Shown one piece after another: positions 14,032-22,693 of a DNA stretch of 29,841 nt; positions within the stretch are counted from its first letter, which is position 1; each line of letters opens with the position of its first letter. This DNA is from Candidatus Pelagibacter sp. (GTDB lineage: Bacteria > Pseudomonadota > Alphaproteobacteria > Pelagibacterales > Pelagibacteraceae). Location: the NCBI GenBank assembly GCA_028097785.1, contig JAOHFB010000009.1, positions 1 through 29,841 on the forward strand, written 5' to 3'. The notes under the pieces were generated by a model. The model was not told the DNA's origin and ran no database searches. It was given only the letters and a program-made list of their open reading frames with translations. A program made the position numbers and the translations under genes.

Positions 14032-14937
14032 ATGAAAAAACTTATACTTTCGATTGCAGCTCTTGCATTATTTGCAACTTCTGCGTTCGCTGAAAGATAC
14101 GTCATGATAACTCATGGTGAAGGAAAAGATCCTTTTTGGCCTGTAGTTCAAAAAGGTGGTGAAGATGCAGCTAGAGCAATCGGTGCTGACTTCGAATACA
14201 TCTACAACCCTTCTGCTGATATGGCTGATATGGCAAGCTCAATTCAAGCTGCTGCAGCTACTCAACCAGATGGCATGGTAATTTCTTTACCAGATCCAGA
14301 TGCATTAGGACCAGCTATTAAAGCTGCTGTTGCTGCTGGTGTTCCAGTAATTACAATGAACTCTGGTTTAGAGTCTTCTGCTAGCCTAGGTGCTTTAATG
14401 CACGTTGGTCAGCCTGAATTACTTGCTGGACAAAAAGCTGGTGAAAGAGCAAAAGCTGAAGGTGCTTCTAAAGCACTTTGTATGATTCAAGAAGCATACA
14501 ACACAGCTCTTGTAGACAGATGTGAAGGTTACGGTTCTGCAGTTCCTATGCAAATGACTGACACTACATCTGACCCTGCAACTATTCAAACTAGAGCTAC
14601 TGCTGCTTTACAAGCTAACAAAGATATCAATGCGATCCTTTCAGTAGGACCTCACGTATGTGAAGCTGTTGATAAAGCTTTAGCTGATCTTGGTATGACA
14701 GTACACCATTCTTGCTTTGACTTAAGTCCTGCGGTTATGGACTTAATCGGATCTGGAAGAGTTGCTTTCACAATCGATCAACAACAAAGACTACAAGGTT
14801 ATATGCCAGTTATCGTATTACACTTGTACAATAACAGTGCTGGACTTTTACCAGGAGCTAACATCCCATCAGGACCTGGCTTCGTTGACAAGTCTAACGC
14901 TTCTTCAGTTGCTGCTTTAGCAGGAATTGACAGATAG
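14032..14937 (+). CDS. Periplasmic sugar-binding protein of ABC transporter (Peripla_BP_4, FrcB-like)
   Basis: A 301-residue exported binding protein. Residues 1-20 form a classic signal peptide (MKK, then a hydrophobic core, then SAFA) with cleavage predicted before E21. The mature part has the ribose/galactose-binding-protein fold pattern: a first strand RYVMITHGEGKDPFW, PDGMVISLPDPDAL near 83-96, a hinge-proximal VPVITMNSGLESS and GALMHVGQPELLAGQKAGERA near 122-142. This resembles FrcB-type proteins for monosaccharides. Four cysteines lie in the C-terminal half and could form disulfides in the periplasm. The gene uses many C-ending codons (ATC, TAC, GAC, TTC), unlike its neighbours, which suggests very high expression. 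A hairpin terminator follows directly. The exact ligand is unknown; the adjacent ROK kinase, SDR and epimerase suggest a hexose or polyol. Confidence 0.92.
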   Translation: MKKLILSIAALALFATSAFAERYVMITHGEGKDPFWPVVQKGGEDAARAIGADFEYIYNPSADMADMASSIQAAAATQPDGMVISLPDPDALGPAIKAAVAAGVPVITMNSGLESSASLGALMHVGQPELLAGQKAGERAKAEGASKALCMIQEAYNTALVDRCEGYGSAVPMQMTDTTSDPATIQTRATAALQANKDINAILSVGPHVCEAVDKALADLGMTVHHSCFDLSPAVMDLIGSGRVAFTIDQQQRLQGYMPVIVLHLYNNSAGLLPGANIPSGPGFVDKSNASSVAALAGIDR

Positions 14938-14950
14938 TCTGTTATAATTT

Positions 14951-14984
14951 AAAGGGTCGATTATTTAATCGGCCCTTTTTTTTT
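14951..14984 (+). terminator. Intrinsic terminator/attenuator between binding-protein and permease genes
   Basis: GGGTCGATTA pairs with TAATCGGCCC (one G-T wobble) across a two-base loop at 14954-14975, followed by nine T residues. This is a textbook intrinsic terminator placed between the first and second genes of a transporter operon. It would allow partial read-through and so give more binding protein than permease. The permease ATG follows at 15010. Confidence 0.85.
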
Positions 14985-15009
14985 ATAGAATTAAAAAACC
15001 TTTTTAAAA

Positions 15010-16605
15010 ATGAATACATCAACAACAAAAAAACCAAGACAAGAGTCAGACCGACAAGGTGAAAAAAAATGGTACTCTGCATTAATGGCTCGTCCAGAGG
15101 TTGGACCTTTGGGGGTAATGATCTTACTTTTTTGTATGTTGGGATACTTTTCAATTCCAGAAGGAGAATTTTCTCTAAACCCTTTCTCTGGTGAAGGATT
15201 TAACGCTTTAGGAATTAGAAATAATTTTAGGGTAATTGCTCAATTAGGAATCGTAGCACTTGCTGCTGGAATGTTAATTATTGCAGGTGAATTTGATCTT
15301 TCAGTTGGTTCAATGATCGGTTTTGCTGGTGGTGTTATGGCAATGATACTAAAATGGGGTTTTGCTGTTGTTATTCCCTACATCTCTTTTGAAGGAGGTT
15401 TTCATTTTGAGGGATTTCAATTATTTGAAATTAGAGATGTTTCACCATTATTAGCAATATTAATTACATTATGTATGACTGTATCTTTTGGATGGATACA
15501 GGGATGGATAGTTGTTAAAAGTGGAATATCTTCTTTCATTGTAACACTAGGCGGACTTTTCTTTTTAAGAGGTTTAACAGAGGTATCCTATAGAGCGTTT
15601 AATAGAGCTCCAGATCAAACTGCAGGATCAACGACTGTTACTGATTTGCCAGATATCAAAAATATTATAAATGTACCAGGTCTTGGGGAAATGGAAAGAG
15701 ATGCGGCTAAAGCTTTACCAAATGACCAATTATTAGAAATTCTTAGCACCGCACCAGCTAGCACTGTTGCAAAATTAACTGAGCAACTAACATATGTGAA
15801 CGAAAAAGTTGCAGCTTTCAAAACTGAAATAAATTCAACAAAAATGATTGAAACCTTAGAAAAATCTTTAGCTGGGGCAAAAAAATCTGGCAATGATTCA
15901 ATGGTAGAAATTTTGACAAAGAAAATTGAAGCTGGAGTTGATGTTCCTGCAGTTACAGCAAAAGCGGTTACTGATATTGATATAGCAAGAGCTTATATCG
16001 ACACCATAGTTACTGCAAGACCAGTGGCTAATTTCTTTGGAGGCGATATTATGGAGCCAGTATTTAATTGGCTATATTATACAGTAGATTGGAATGTAAA
16101 TAACTTTGGAAACATCTTCGCTAAGGGAATGTATTCTGCTTTAATGATTTGGGGACTGATTGCTTTTATTTGTTATTTTATTTTGAGTAAAACTCAAGCA
16201 GGTAACTGGATTTATTCAACTGGTGGAAACCTTAATGCTGCAAAGGCTAACGGTGTGCCAACAAATAAAGTTAAGATTGCATTATTTATGAATACTGCAT
16301 TTTGTGCAACCATGTTTGCAGCATGTCAGGTTTTTGAAGTTAATACAGCGGATACGGCTAAAGGTAATCTAAAAGAATTAGAAGCAATTGCTGCAGCGGT
16401 TATTGGAGGTGTTGTGTTAACAGGAGGTTTTGGAACAATAGGTGGAATTATTCTAGGTACAATTATTTTTGGAATAGCAAAAGAAGCCTTCTTTTATATT
16501 CCTGGAATTGATGGATCATTTTATAGGGTGTTCCTTGGAGCAGTTCTTGTTACTGCCGCCTTTACTAATGAGAATATTAGGAAACGAATTATGGGGAATA
16601 TCTAA
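15010..16605 (+). CDS. Sugar ABC transporter permease (RbsC/FrcC family) with large extra domain
   Basis: A 531-residue inner-membrane permease; RbsC/FrcC/XylH relatives have roughly 320-400 residues. The typical core is present: hydrophobic segments from residue 32, the GEFDLSVGSMIGF motif (93-105), ISSFIVTLGGLFFLRG (163-178), and the cytoplasmic coupling region AIAAAVIGGVVLTGGFGTIGG (about 449-469) near the C-terminus. Between about 187 and 340 lies a hydrophilic, mainly helical insertion rich in Ala, Lys, Thr and Glu, with stretches such as KLTEQLTYVNEKVAAFKTEI and ALAGAKKSG-like repeats that look coiled-coil forming. By topology it should face the periplasm, near the binding-protein docking site. 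The stop overlaps the ATPase start by one base. No frameshift is evident; the frame is continuous and in the same base composition. Confidence 0.9.
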   Translation: MNTSTTKKPRQESDRQGEKKWYSALMARPEVGPLGVMILLFCMLGYFSIPEGEFSLNPFSGEGFNALGIRNNFRVIAQLGIVALAAGMLIIAGEFDLSVGSMIGFAGGVMAMILKWGFAVVIPYISFEGGFHFEGFQLFEIRDVSPLLAILITLCMTVSFGWIQGWIVVKSGISSFIVTLGGLFFLRGLTEVSYRAFNRAPDQTAGSTTVTDLPDIKNIINVPGLGEMERDAAKALPNDQLLEILSTAPASTVAKLTEQLTYVNEKVAAFKTEINSTKMIETLEKSLAGAKKSGNDSMVEILTKKIEAGVDVPAVTAKAVTDIDIARAYIDTIVTARPVANFFGGDIMEPVFNWLYYTVDWNVNNFGNIFAKGMYSALMIWGLIAFICYFILSKTQAGNWIYSTGGNLNAAKANGVPTNKVKIALFMNTAFCATMFAACQVFEVNTADTAKGNLKELEAIAAAVIGGVVLTGGFGTIGGIILGTIIFGIAKEAFFYIPGIDGSFYRVFLGAVLVTAAFTNENIRKRIMGNI

Positions 16606-17384
16606 TGGATAAAAAACCATTAATTGAAATAAAAAATTTAGTTAAAAAATTTGGAGCATTTACTGCTTTAAATGGCGTGTCTTTAGATGTCTACCCAGGT
16701 GAAGTTCATGCTCTTTTAGGTGATAATGGAGCTGGAAAATCAACTTTGATTAAAGTGTTATCTGGCGTTCATCCTATGACAAGTGGAGAAATAAAAGTCG
16801 ATGGAGAAATTGTTAACTTTACTTCACCACGTCAAGCATCTGATGCAGGCATTGGTACAGTTTATCAGGATTTAGCTCTCAATGCCTTAACTTCAGTTAC
16901 AAGAAATTTTTTTCTTGGTCGTGAATTAACAAAAGGACCTGGCGCATTTGGTTTAATGCAAATGGATGAGATGGATAGAATAACAACAGAAGAAATGTCT
17001 AAAATTGGAATTAACATTGCAAACCCTAATCAACCAGTTGGAACAATGTCTGGTGGACAAAGACAAACCTTAGCTATTGCAAGAGCAATCTACTTTGGTG
17101 CAAAGATATTAATATTAGATGAGCCTACATCAGCATTAGGTCAAAAGCAGCAAATGGAAGTTTTAAAAACAATAAAAAAAGTTCAAAATTTTGGAAATAT
17201 TGCAATTATACTTATTACTCATAATGAAATTCATGCACGTCTGATAGCTGATCGATTTACTTTTTTAAGTTTGGGAGAAGTAATTGGTTCAGGATTGTCT
17301 GCAGACCTTGGTAATGAAGAGGTAAAAAGATTGATGGCAGGTGGTGCTAAAATTGGCGATCTAGCTAAAGAATTAGAGTTATAA
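16605..17384 (+). CDS. Sugar ABC transporter ATPase, single-domain (FrcA-like)
   Basis: A 259-residue nucleotide-binding subunit. Walker A is GDNGAGKST (39-47), the Q-loop glutamine is Q88 in VYQDLAL, the ABC signature is MSGGQRQ (148-154), Walker B is ILILDEP (168-174), and the switch histidine is in LITHN near 206. Many ribose-type importers use a duplicated ATPase of about 500 residues; this one has a single domain like FrcA, so it should act as a homodimer on the permease. It is translationally coupled to the permease (TAATG). It ends 60 bases before the XylB-like SDR, and that spacer contains a weak inverted repeat (AAAAGT GTA ACTTTT, 17410-17424), so the catabolic genes downstream may be read from the same transcript or from an internal promoter. 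Confidence 0.93.
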   Translation: MDKKPLIEIKNLVKKFGAFTALNGVSLDVYPGEVHALLGDNGAGKSTLIKVLSGVHPMTSGEIKVDGEIVNFTSPRQASDAGIGTVYQDLALNALTSVTRNFFLGRELTKGPGAFGLMQMDEMDRITTEEMSKIGINIANPNQPVGTMSGGQRQTLAIARAIYFGAKILILDEPTSALGQKQQMEVLKTIKKVQNFGNIAIILITHNEIHARLIADRFTFLSLGEVIGSGLSADLGNEEVKRLMAGGAKIGDLAKELEL

Positions 17385-17444
17385 TTATTATAAATATTTT
17401 ATACAAAACAAAAGTGTAACTTTTATGAAAGGAAAGATGAGAAT

Positions 17445-18206
17445 ATGAAAGTAAAATATTATGATTTAGAAAATAAAAGAGTATTTGTTACAGGGGGTGG
17501 ATCAGGAATTGGTGCTTCAATTGTTGAACATTTTTGTGAACAAGGTTCAGAAGTTTACTTTATAGATATTAATGTATCAGAGTCTGAAAAATTAATTGAA
17601 GAGATAAAAAATAAAAAATATTCAATACCAACTTTTATTGAATGTGATTTGTTAAATATAAAACAACTTCAAAAAACTATTGCAGATATTATTGATCAGA
17701 AAGGTCCAATTGATATTTTAATTAATAATGCTGCTAATGATACAAGACATAAAATAGATGATGTCACAGAGGAATATTGGAATGAGAGAATAAACGTAAA
17801 TTTAAGACATTATTTTTTCACAGTTCAATCAGTTAAAAAATCAATGATCGAAAACAAAGGTGGTGTAATTGTTAATATGGGATCCGCTTCTTGGATGGTT
17901 GGACAAGGTGGAATGGCTGCTTATACCGCTGCAAAATCTGGAGTAGTTGGTTTGACAAGATCCTTTGCTAGAGATTTAGGGGAATTTAACATTAGAGTTA
18001 ACTCAGTAGTACCTGGGTGGGTCTTAACACAAAGACAAATTGATATGTGGTTAAACGAAGAGTCTGAAAAAGATTTGATGAAAAACCAATGTTTAAAAGA
18101 GAAATTAATGCCACATGAACTTGCTCAAACTGTATTGTTTTTTTCATCAGAACAGTCTTCTGGTTGCACAAATCAATCTTACATCGTTGATAAAGGTTGG
18201 CTATAA
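17445..18206 (+). CDS. SDR-family aldose 1-dehydrogenase (XylB-like, copy 2)
   Basis: A 253-residue SDR very close in layout to Caulobacter D-xylose dehydrogenase and to galactose/arabinose 1-dehydrogenases, and paralogous to the protein at 11330-12091. GGGSGIG (17-23) binds the cofactor. D41 suggests NAD, NNAANDTRH is at 94-102, NVNLRHYFF follows, and S147, Y160 and K164 are the catalytic residues. The QCL segment in NQCLKEKLMP and SSGCTNQSYIVDKGW near the end are shared group markers. It should oxidise the C1 of an aldose to a lactone. An aldose 1-epimerase immediately downstream, which supplies the reactive anomer, strongly supports a sugar-dehydrogenase role. It is preceded by a good Shine-Dalgarno (AAAGGAAAGA). 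Which sugar is not determined. Confidence 0.9.
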   Translation: MKVKYYDLENKRVFVTGGGSGIGASIVEHFCEQGSEVYFIDINVSESEKLIEEIKNKKYSIPTFIECDLLNIKQLQKTIADIIDQKGPIDILINNAANDTRHKIDDVTEEYWNERINVNLRHYFFTVQSVKKSMIENKGGVIVNMGSASWMVGQGGMAAYTAAKSGVVGLTRSFARDLGEFNIRVNSVVPGWVLTQRQIDMWLNEESEKDLMKNQCLKEKLMPHELAQTVLFFSSEQSSGCTNQSYIVDKGWL

Positions 18207-18214
18207 GAGACTTT

Positions 18215-19198
18215 GTGAAAGTACAAAGTTCAACGATAGAAAACAAATATTTAAGAGTTAAATCAATTAATATTGGTGCTTGCTTGTATGAGGTTTATGA
18301 CAAGCAAAAGAAAATAAATCTAATCTTAAATCTTGGTTCTACAAAAAATTATGGCAGTAAAAATTTTTATGTAGGGGCTACTTGTGGCCGGTACGCAGGC
18401 AGAATATCAAATTCAAGATTTAAGATTAAAAATAAAATCTATAAACTCGATGGTAATGAAGGAAAAAATACACTACATGGAGGAAAAATAGGATTTGATC
18501 GTTTGGAGTGGAAAATTCGTCTTCACTCAAAAACAAAAATTATCTATCAATTGTTATCAAAAAACCTTGACCAAGGTTTTCCAGGAGACTTAAATACAGA
18601 GTGTACCTTTGAGCTCAAGAATAAAAGTTTATTTATCAAATACCAATATAAATCAAACCAATTAACTTATGTGAGCTTAACAAACCACAGTTATTGGAAT
18701 TTGAATAAAAATAAGAAAGAAACAATTTTTAACCATGATTTAAAAATTAATTCTGAAAAATATCTTGAAGTATCCAATAAATTAATCCCAACAGGCAAAA
18801 TTAAAAAAGTTAAAAACACCATTAATGATTTTAATCATTTCAAAAATATTGGAGAAAAAATAAATATTATTAAAAACAAAAAAATAAAAAGGGTCTCTAA
18901 TACAATCAATCAATTAGGATTTGATTTAACCTATTGTATTAAAAAAAATTCTAAAAATTATTTAGCTTCTTTAAAAAATAAAAAAACTAATATCCAATTA
19001 GATTTTTATTCAAATCTTCCTGGAGTACAACTCTATACCAGCCAAGGTTTGCGATATAAAAATAAACTTGCTCCTTACCAAGGTGTTTGTTTAGAAACTC
19101 AACACTATCCAGATGCTCCGAATAAAAAAAAATTTCCAAGCACTTTAATTAAACCCAATAAACTTTATAAATACTTTACAAAAATAAATATTTCATAA
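18215..19198 (+). CDS. galM: Aldose 1-epimerase (mutarotase)
   Basis: A beta-sandwich mutarotase interconverting alpha and beta anomers of an aldose. Visible motifs are GRYAGRISNSRF, LDGNEGKNTLHGG, the catalytic histidine in SLTNHSYWNLN, FPGDL, and the catalytic glutamate in GVCLETQHYPDAPN near the C-terminus. I chose the GTG at 18215, 8 bases after the SDR stop with AAGAGA upstream, giving 327 residues; a TTG at 18197 would add six residues but overlap the SDR gene by 10 bases. The position directly after a sugar 1-dehydrogenase indicates that it feeds the required anomer into the oxidative pathway. The protein is strikingly Lys/Asn-rich, in keeping with the AT bias. Family assignment is firm; the sugar is not known. 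Confidence 0.9.
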   Translation: MKVQSSTIENKYLRVKSINIGACLYEVYDKQKKINLILNLGSTKNYGSKNFYVGATCGRYAGRISNSRFKIKNKIYKLDGNEGKNTLHGGKIGFDRLEWKIRLHSKTKIIYQLLSKNLDQGFPGDLNTECTFELKNKSLFIKYQYKSNQLTYVSLTNHSYWNLNKNKKETIFNHDLKINSEKYLEVSNKLIPTGKIKKVKNTINDFNHFKNIGEKINIIKNKKIKRVSNTINQLGFDLTYCIKKNSKNYLASLKNKKTNIQLDFYSNLPGVQLYTSQGLRYKNKLAPYQGVCLETQHYPDAPNKKKFPSTLIKPNKLYKYFTKINIS

Positions 19199-19199
19199 A

Positions 19200-20237
19200 A
19201 TGAATAAAAAGATAAATATATCAATTGTAGGAACTGGGTTAATGGGCCTTCAGCATATCAAAGCTATTTCAAAATCAAAAAAAGCTAATCTCCATTCAAT
19301 AGTAGATATTAGTAATACCGCTAAAAATTTATCAAAAAAATATAAAATTCCACTGTATTCAAATGTAAATGAACTTTTAAACTCAAAAAATTTAGATGCT
19401 GTAATTGTTGCGACCCCAAATCAACTACATGAAAAGCATACAGTTGGTTTTTTAAAGAAAAAAATTCCAGTGTTATTGGAAAAACCTATTTCAGATAACA
19501 TTAATTCGGCTAAAAAAATTATTATTAGCGCTAATAAAAATAAAACTCCGTTATTAATAGGGTATCACAGAAGACATAATTCAATAGTATCAAAGGTAAA
19601 AGAGCTTATCGATAAAGGTAAATTAGGAAATATAGTTTCAGCAAACGTGTTGTGTTGGCTTTATAAACACAAAGCTTATTACAAAGAAAAATGGAGAATA
19701 AGTAAAGGGGGAGGGCCTTTAGGAATTAATCTTGTTCATGATATTGATATGATTTGTTACTTACTTGGTTCAATTAAATACGTTCAAGCGTTTACAACCA
19801 ACAAAACGAGAAAATTTAAAGTAGAGGATACTGCAACAATTAGTTTGGTTTTTAATTCAGGCGCTCTTTGTACTTTAAATTTATCAGATACAATTGTTGC
19901 ACCATGGAGTTATGAGTTAACTGCTGGAGAAAATCCTGCTTACCCTATAACCAATCAATCTGCATATATGATTGGTGGCACTAAGGGGTCAATACAATTT
20001 CCTAATTTAAAATATTGGTTTTATAAAAATGAACGAAGTTGGTGGAATAAAATTTTAGTTAATGAAGATAAAAACAAAAAAGATGATAGTACTTTAGTAA
20101 ATCAAATTGACCATTTTGCAGACGTAGTTTTGAAAAAAGTTAAACCAAAAGTAAATGGGAATGATGGTTTAATCTCTCTTAAAATTTTTGCCGCAATAAC
20201 TAAAAGTGCTAAATCAGGTAAAAAAATTAAACTTTAA
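19200..20237 (+). CDS. Gfo/Idh/MocA family oxidoreductase
   Basis: A 345-residue NAD(P)-dependent oxidoreductase with the Rossmann motif SIVGTGLMG (8-16) and the EKPIS catalytic-lysine motif (94-98, K95). In the second domain, GGGPLGINLVHDIDM (170-184) keeps the catalytic histidine (H180), but the Asp found four residues earlier in inositol dehydrogenases is Ile176. It starts one base after the epimerase stop. It differs from the 385-residue family member at 10156 in length and motifs, so it is not a recent copy. It should oxidise or reduce a sugar or sugar-acid hydroxyl as part of the SDR-epimerase operon. Its end overlaps the convergent transporter gene by 11 bases. Confidence 0.88.
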   Translation: MNKKINISIVGTGLMGLQHIKAISKSKKANLHSIVDISNTAKNLSKKYKIPLYSNVNELLNSKNLDAVIVATPNQLHEKHTVGFLKKKIPVLLEKPISDNINSAKKIIISANKNKTPLLIGYHRRHNSIVSKVKELIDKGKLGNIVSANVLCWLYKHKAYYKEKWRISKGGGPLGINLVHDIDMICYLLGSIKYVQAFTTNKTRKFKVEDTATISLVFNSGALCTLNLSDTIVAPWSYELTAGENPAYPITNQSAYMIGGTKGSIQFPNLKYWFYKNERSWWNKILVNEDKNKKDDSTLVNQIDHFADVVLKKVKPKVNGNDGLISLKIFAAITKSAKSGKKIKL

Positions 20238-21108
20238 TTTTCTTTTTTTTTCCTTCGGTACGAATAAACAATATTCCAAATATAATTATTCCAATTACCC
20301 CATAAATTTTATTAATATCAAGTGGGACACCAAATATTATAAAATTAATTATCGTCGACCACACTAACTGAGAATACTGAAAGTTAGTTACAAACGATAA
20401 ATTTGATAATTGAATTGCATATATCAGCATGAAGTGACTTATAAAACCAGCCAATCCTAATAAAATTAGAAGTAACCAATAGCTATTTTTTTCAAGCGGC
20501 ACCCAATTTAAGGATACATAAATTGTAAAAATAATAGCCCCTGTAATTGCTGTATAAAATATTGAAGCAAAAGGATCATTATTTCCAGAAATTAATTTAG
20601 TAAAAAATTGATAAAGCGCCCAACACAATGGAGGCACAAGTGGAAAAATTAATTCAGGACTTAAAACTTTCATGCTTGGACCAAGTGAGAATATGATACA
20701 TCCAAAGCTCATGACCATTAACAACAAACCTTTTAAGCTTAAAACATCCTTTAAAAAAATTGCTGATAACATTGCAACAATTAATGGTGCCGAAAAAAAT
20801 ACTACGTAAATATCAACTAAATCAAATCTTTGAAGAGAATTGAACATAAAAAAAGTAGCTGTAACCATTAATACAGATCTTAGTATCTGTATTTTAAAAT
20901 TCTTTGTTAAATTTATTTTTGGTCTAAAAATAAAAAAATAAATTACCAATGCTATAAAGTGAAAAAAAAATCTTCCCCATACTGCTTGGGTAATAGGCAT
21001 TACTCCTCCCAAATACTTTGCTAAAGAATCCATACACACAAACATAAAAAAACCTGTGCCAGATAATAAAATTATCTTCGCTAGGGGCGGTTTTTTGATA
21101 TTTGTCAT
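20227..21108 (-). CDS. DMT superfamily (EamA) transporter
   Basis: A 293-residue membrane protein with about ten hydrophobic helices arranged as two EamA repeats. FVCMDSLAKYLGG near the N-terminus resembles the VIMDSIAK of the other DMT protein in this window (1-810), so the two are distant paralogues. The C-terminus is short and basic (RTEGKKKKIKV). It lies 31 bases downstream of the UxaA-type dehydratase gene on the same strand, so they probably form an operon in which it could move a sugar acid or its product across the inner membrane. The 3' end overlaps the convergent Gfo/Idh gene by 11 bases. Substrate unknown. Confidence 0.88.
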   Translation of the reverse strand: MTNIKKPPLAKIILLSGTGFFMFVCMDSLAKYLGGVMPITQAVWGRFFFHFIALVIYFFIFRPKINLTKNFKIQILRSVLMVTATFFMFNSLQRFDLVDIYVVFFSAPLIVAMLSAIFLKDVLSLKGLLLMVMSFGCIIFSLGPSMKVLSPELIFPLVPPLCWALYQFFTKLISGNNDPFASIFYTAITGAIIFTIYVSLNWVPLEKNSYWLLLILLGLAGFISHFMLIYAIQLSNLSFVTNFQYSQLVWSTIINFIIFGVPLDINKIYGVIGIIIFGILFIRTEGKKKKIKV

Positions 21109-21139
21109 GGTATTAAAGTGTGTAAATATCTAAAAATAT

Positions 21140-22645
21140 TTACATTACAACGCCAACTTGCCAAGGATTAAATTCTTCATCACCATAGCCGTTAATTTCA
21201 CTTTTTGACTTATTTCCAGAGGCTGTATTTACTACTAGTTCAAATATTTTTTGACCAACTTCTTCTACTTTTTCTTTTCCTTCTGCAATTGTCCCACAAT
21301 TGATATCCATATCTTCTGACATTTTTTCATACATAGCTGAATTAGTTGATAGTTTTAAACTTGGTACTGGTTTGCATCCAAAACATGAACCTCTACCCGT
21401 AGTAAAGCAAATTACATTTGCTCCTGATGCTACTTGGCCAGTTACAGAAACAGGATCATAGCCTGGAGAATCCATAAAATTAAAACCTTTATTTTTTAAA
21501 GGTTCAGCATATTGCAATACATCTTGAAGGGTGGAGTTTCCTCCTTTAGCAACAGCTCCTAGAGATTTTTCTAAAATTGTAGTCAATCCTCCTTTTTTAT
21601 TTCCAGGCGCAGGATTGTTATCCATCGAACTATTATTTATTGTAGTGTAATGTTTCCACCACTCAATTCTCTTAATTAATTTATCTGCTGTTTCTTGTGA
21701 ATTAGCTCTATTAATTAGCAAATGTTCTGCTCCATAAATTTCAGGAGTTTCAGATAAAATTGAACTTCCACCTTTTTTAACCAATAGATCAGCTGCAACT
21801 CCTAATGCAGGATTTGCTGTTATTCCCGAATATCCATCTGATCCACCACATTGCAAAGCAAGTGTTAGATTGCTAACTGGTAGCGAGGTTCTTTCAACAT
21901 TATTTGCTTCTGTTAGTAAATTTTTAATTTGAGACAATACTTTTTCAACAATTTTTTTGGTTCCACCTTCATCTTGGATAGTTAAAAAATGAATTCTATT
22001 ATGTTTTTTTAAAGACTCATCAAATAAACTTACTTGTGCACACTCACACCCTAAACCTATAACAAAAACATGTGAAAAATTTGGATGATTTTTAAATCCA
22101 TCAATTGTTCTTTGAAAAATTTGCATACCTTCACTTACCGTGTTCATTCCACATCCTGTAGAGTGGGTAATTGGAACTATTCCATCAATATTTGGGTAAT
22201 CTTCAAGAATTTTGGAGTATTTAATTCTTTCCACAATCATTTTGGTTACAGTTGCAGAACAATTAACAGTACTTACTATTCCAATATAATTTCTAGTAGC
22301 CACATCGCCATTATCTCTTAAAATCCCATTAAAAAAAGTATCTGCCTTTTCATTAATAATATTTTTTTTGTTAGTTACTTTGAAATCTCTTTTAAATTCT
22401 CTAAATTCTAGATTGTGTGAATGAACATGTTCCCCTGGTTTGATATCATTTAGTGCAAATCCAATTATTTGGTCGTATTTTATTATAGGATCCCCTTTAT
22501 TTATTGATTTTAAACAAACTTTGTGGCCAAAGGGAATTGGATCAATAGTGCTAATATCATGACCTTCTATTTTAGTTTTTTCAGGAATAATAAATTGACT
22601 TACACCTACGTTGTCATTTTGGTTTAAAACTATTAGATTATTCAT
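21140..22645 (-). CDS. UxaA-family sugar-acid dehydratase (altronate/galactarate dehydratase type)
   Basis: A 501-residue dehydratase of the length expected for UxaA. An N-terminal SAF-like domain spans about residues 10-85 (IEGHDISTIDPIPFGHKVCL, then GDPIIKYDQIIG). The C-terminal catalytic part runs from NYIGIVSTVNCSATV (119-133) through THSTGCGM, IGLGCECAQ, LALQCGGSDGYSGITANPALG, NSTLQDVLQYAEPL, GYDPVSVTGQVASG and CFGCKPVPSLKL to DINCGTI. The conserved cysteines are those of the Fe-dependent UxaA/GarD family. It dehydrates an aldonic or aldaric acid (altronate, galactarate or a relative) to a 2-keto-3-deoxy acid. It is divergent from an IlvD/EDD dehydratase, so two unrelated dehydratases share one 48-base promoter spacer. 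Exact substrate not determined. Confidence 0.9.
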   Translation of the reverse strand: MNNLIVLNQNDNVGVSQFIIPEKTKIEGHDISTIDPIPFGHKVCLKSINKGDPIIKYDQIIGFALNDIKPGEHVHSHNLEFREFKRDFKVTNKKNIINEKADTFFNGILRDNGDVATRNYIGIVSTVNCSATVTKMIVERIKYSKILEDYPNIDGIVPITHSTGCGMNTVSEGMQIFQRTIDGFKNHPNFSHVFVIGLGCECAQVSLFDESLKKHNRIHFLTIQDEGGTKKIVEKVLSQIKNLLTEANNVERTSLPVSNLTLALQCGGSDGYSGITANPALGVAADLLVKKGGSSILSETPEIYGAEHLLINRANSQETADKLIKRIEWWKHYTTINNSSMDNNPAPGNKKGGLTTILEKSLGAVAKGGNSTLQDVLQYAEPLKNKGFNFMDSPGYDPVSVTGQVASGANVICFTTGRGSCFGCKPVPSLKLSTNSAMYEKMSEDMDINCGTIAEGKEKVEEVGQKIFELVVNTASGNKSKSEINGYGDEEFNPWQVGVVM

Positions 22646-22693
22646 ATTTTTATTATATAACTAAAATTCTAAACAAGTCATTACAAATTATTT
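22646..22693. promoter_or_regulatory. Divergent spacer between the two dehydratase operons
   Basis: Only 48 bases separate the UxaA-type gene (minus) from the IlvD/EDD gene (plus), so both promoters must overlap here or reach into coding sequence. A TATTATATAA-like stretch lies near 22650-22660. No Shine-Dalgarno stands out before the plus-strand ATG at 22694. Co-regulation of the two dehydratases is the natural inference. Confidence 0.35.

Noticed and set aside
14942..15154. A 70-codon minus-strand frame over the terminator and permease start
   Set aside because: It overlaps the terminator hairpin and the permease N-terminus and has no recognisable protein features.
15600..16000. A frameshift, or a separate gene fused in the permease
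   Set aside because: The frame is continuous, base composition does not change, and flanking core motifs are in register; an insertion domain is simpler.
18197..18214. TTG start at 18197 for the aldose epimerase
   Set aside because: It overlaps the SDR gene by 10 bases and lacks a ribosome site of its own; GTG at 18215 has AAGAGA upstream. This remains a judgement, not proof.
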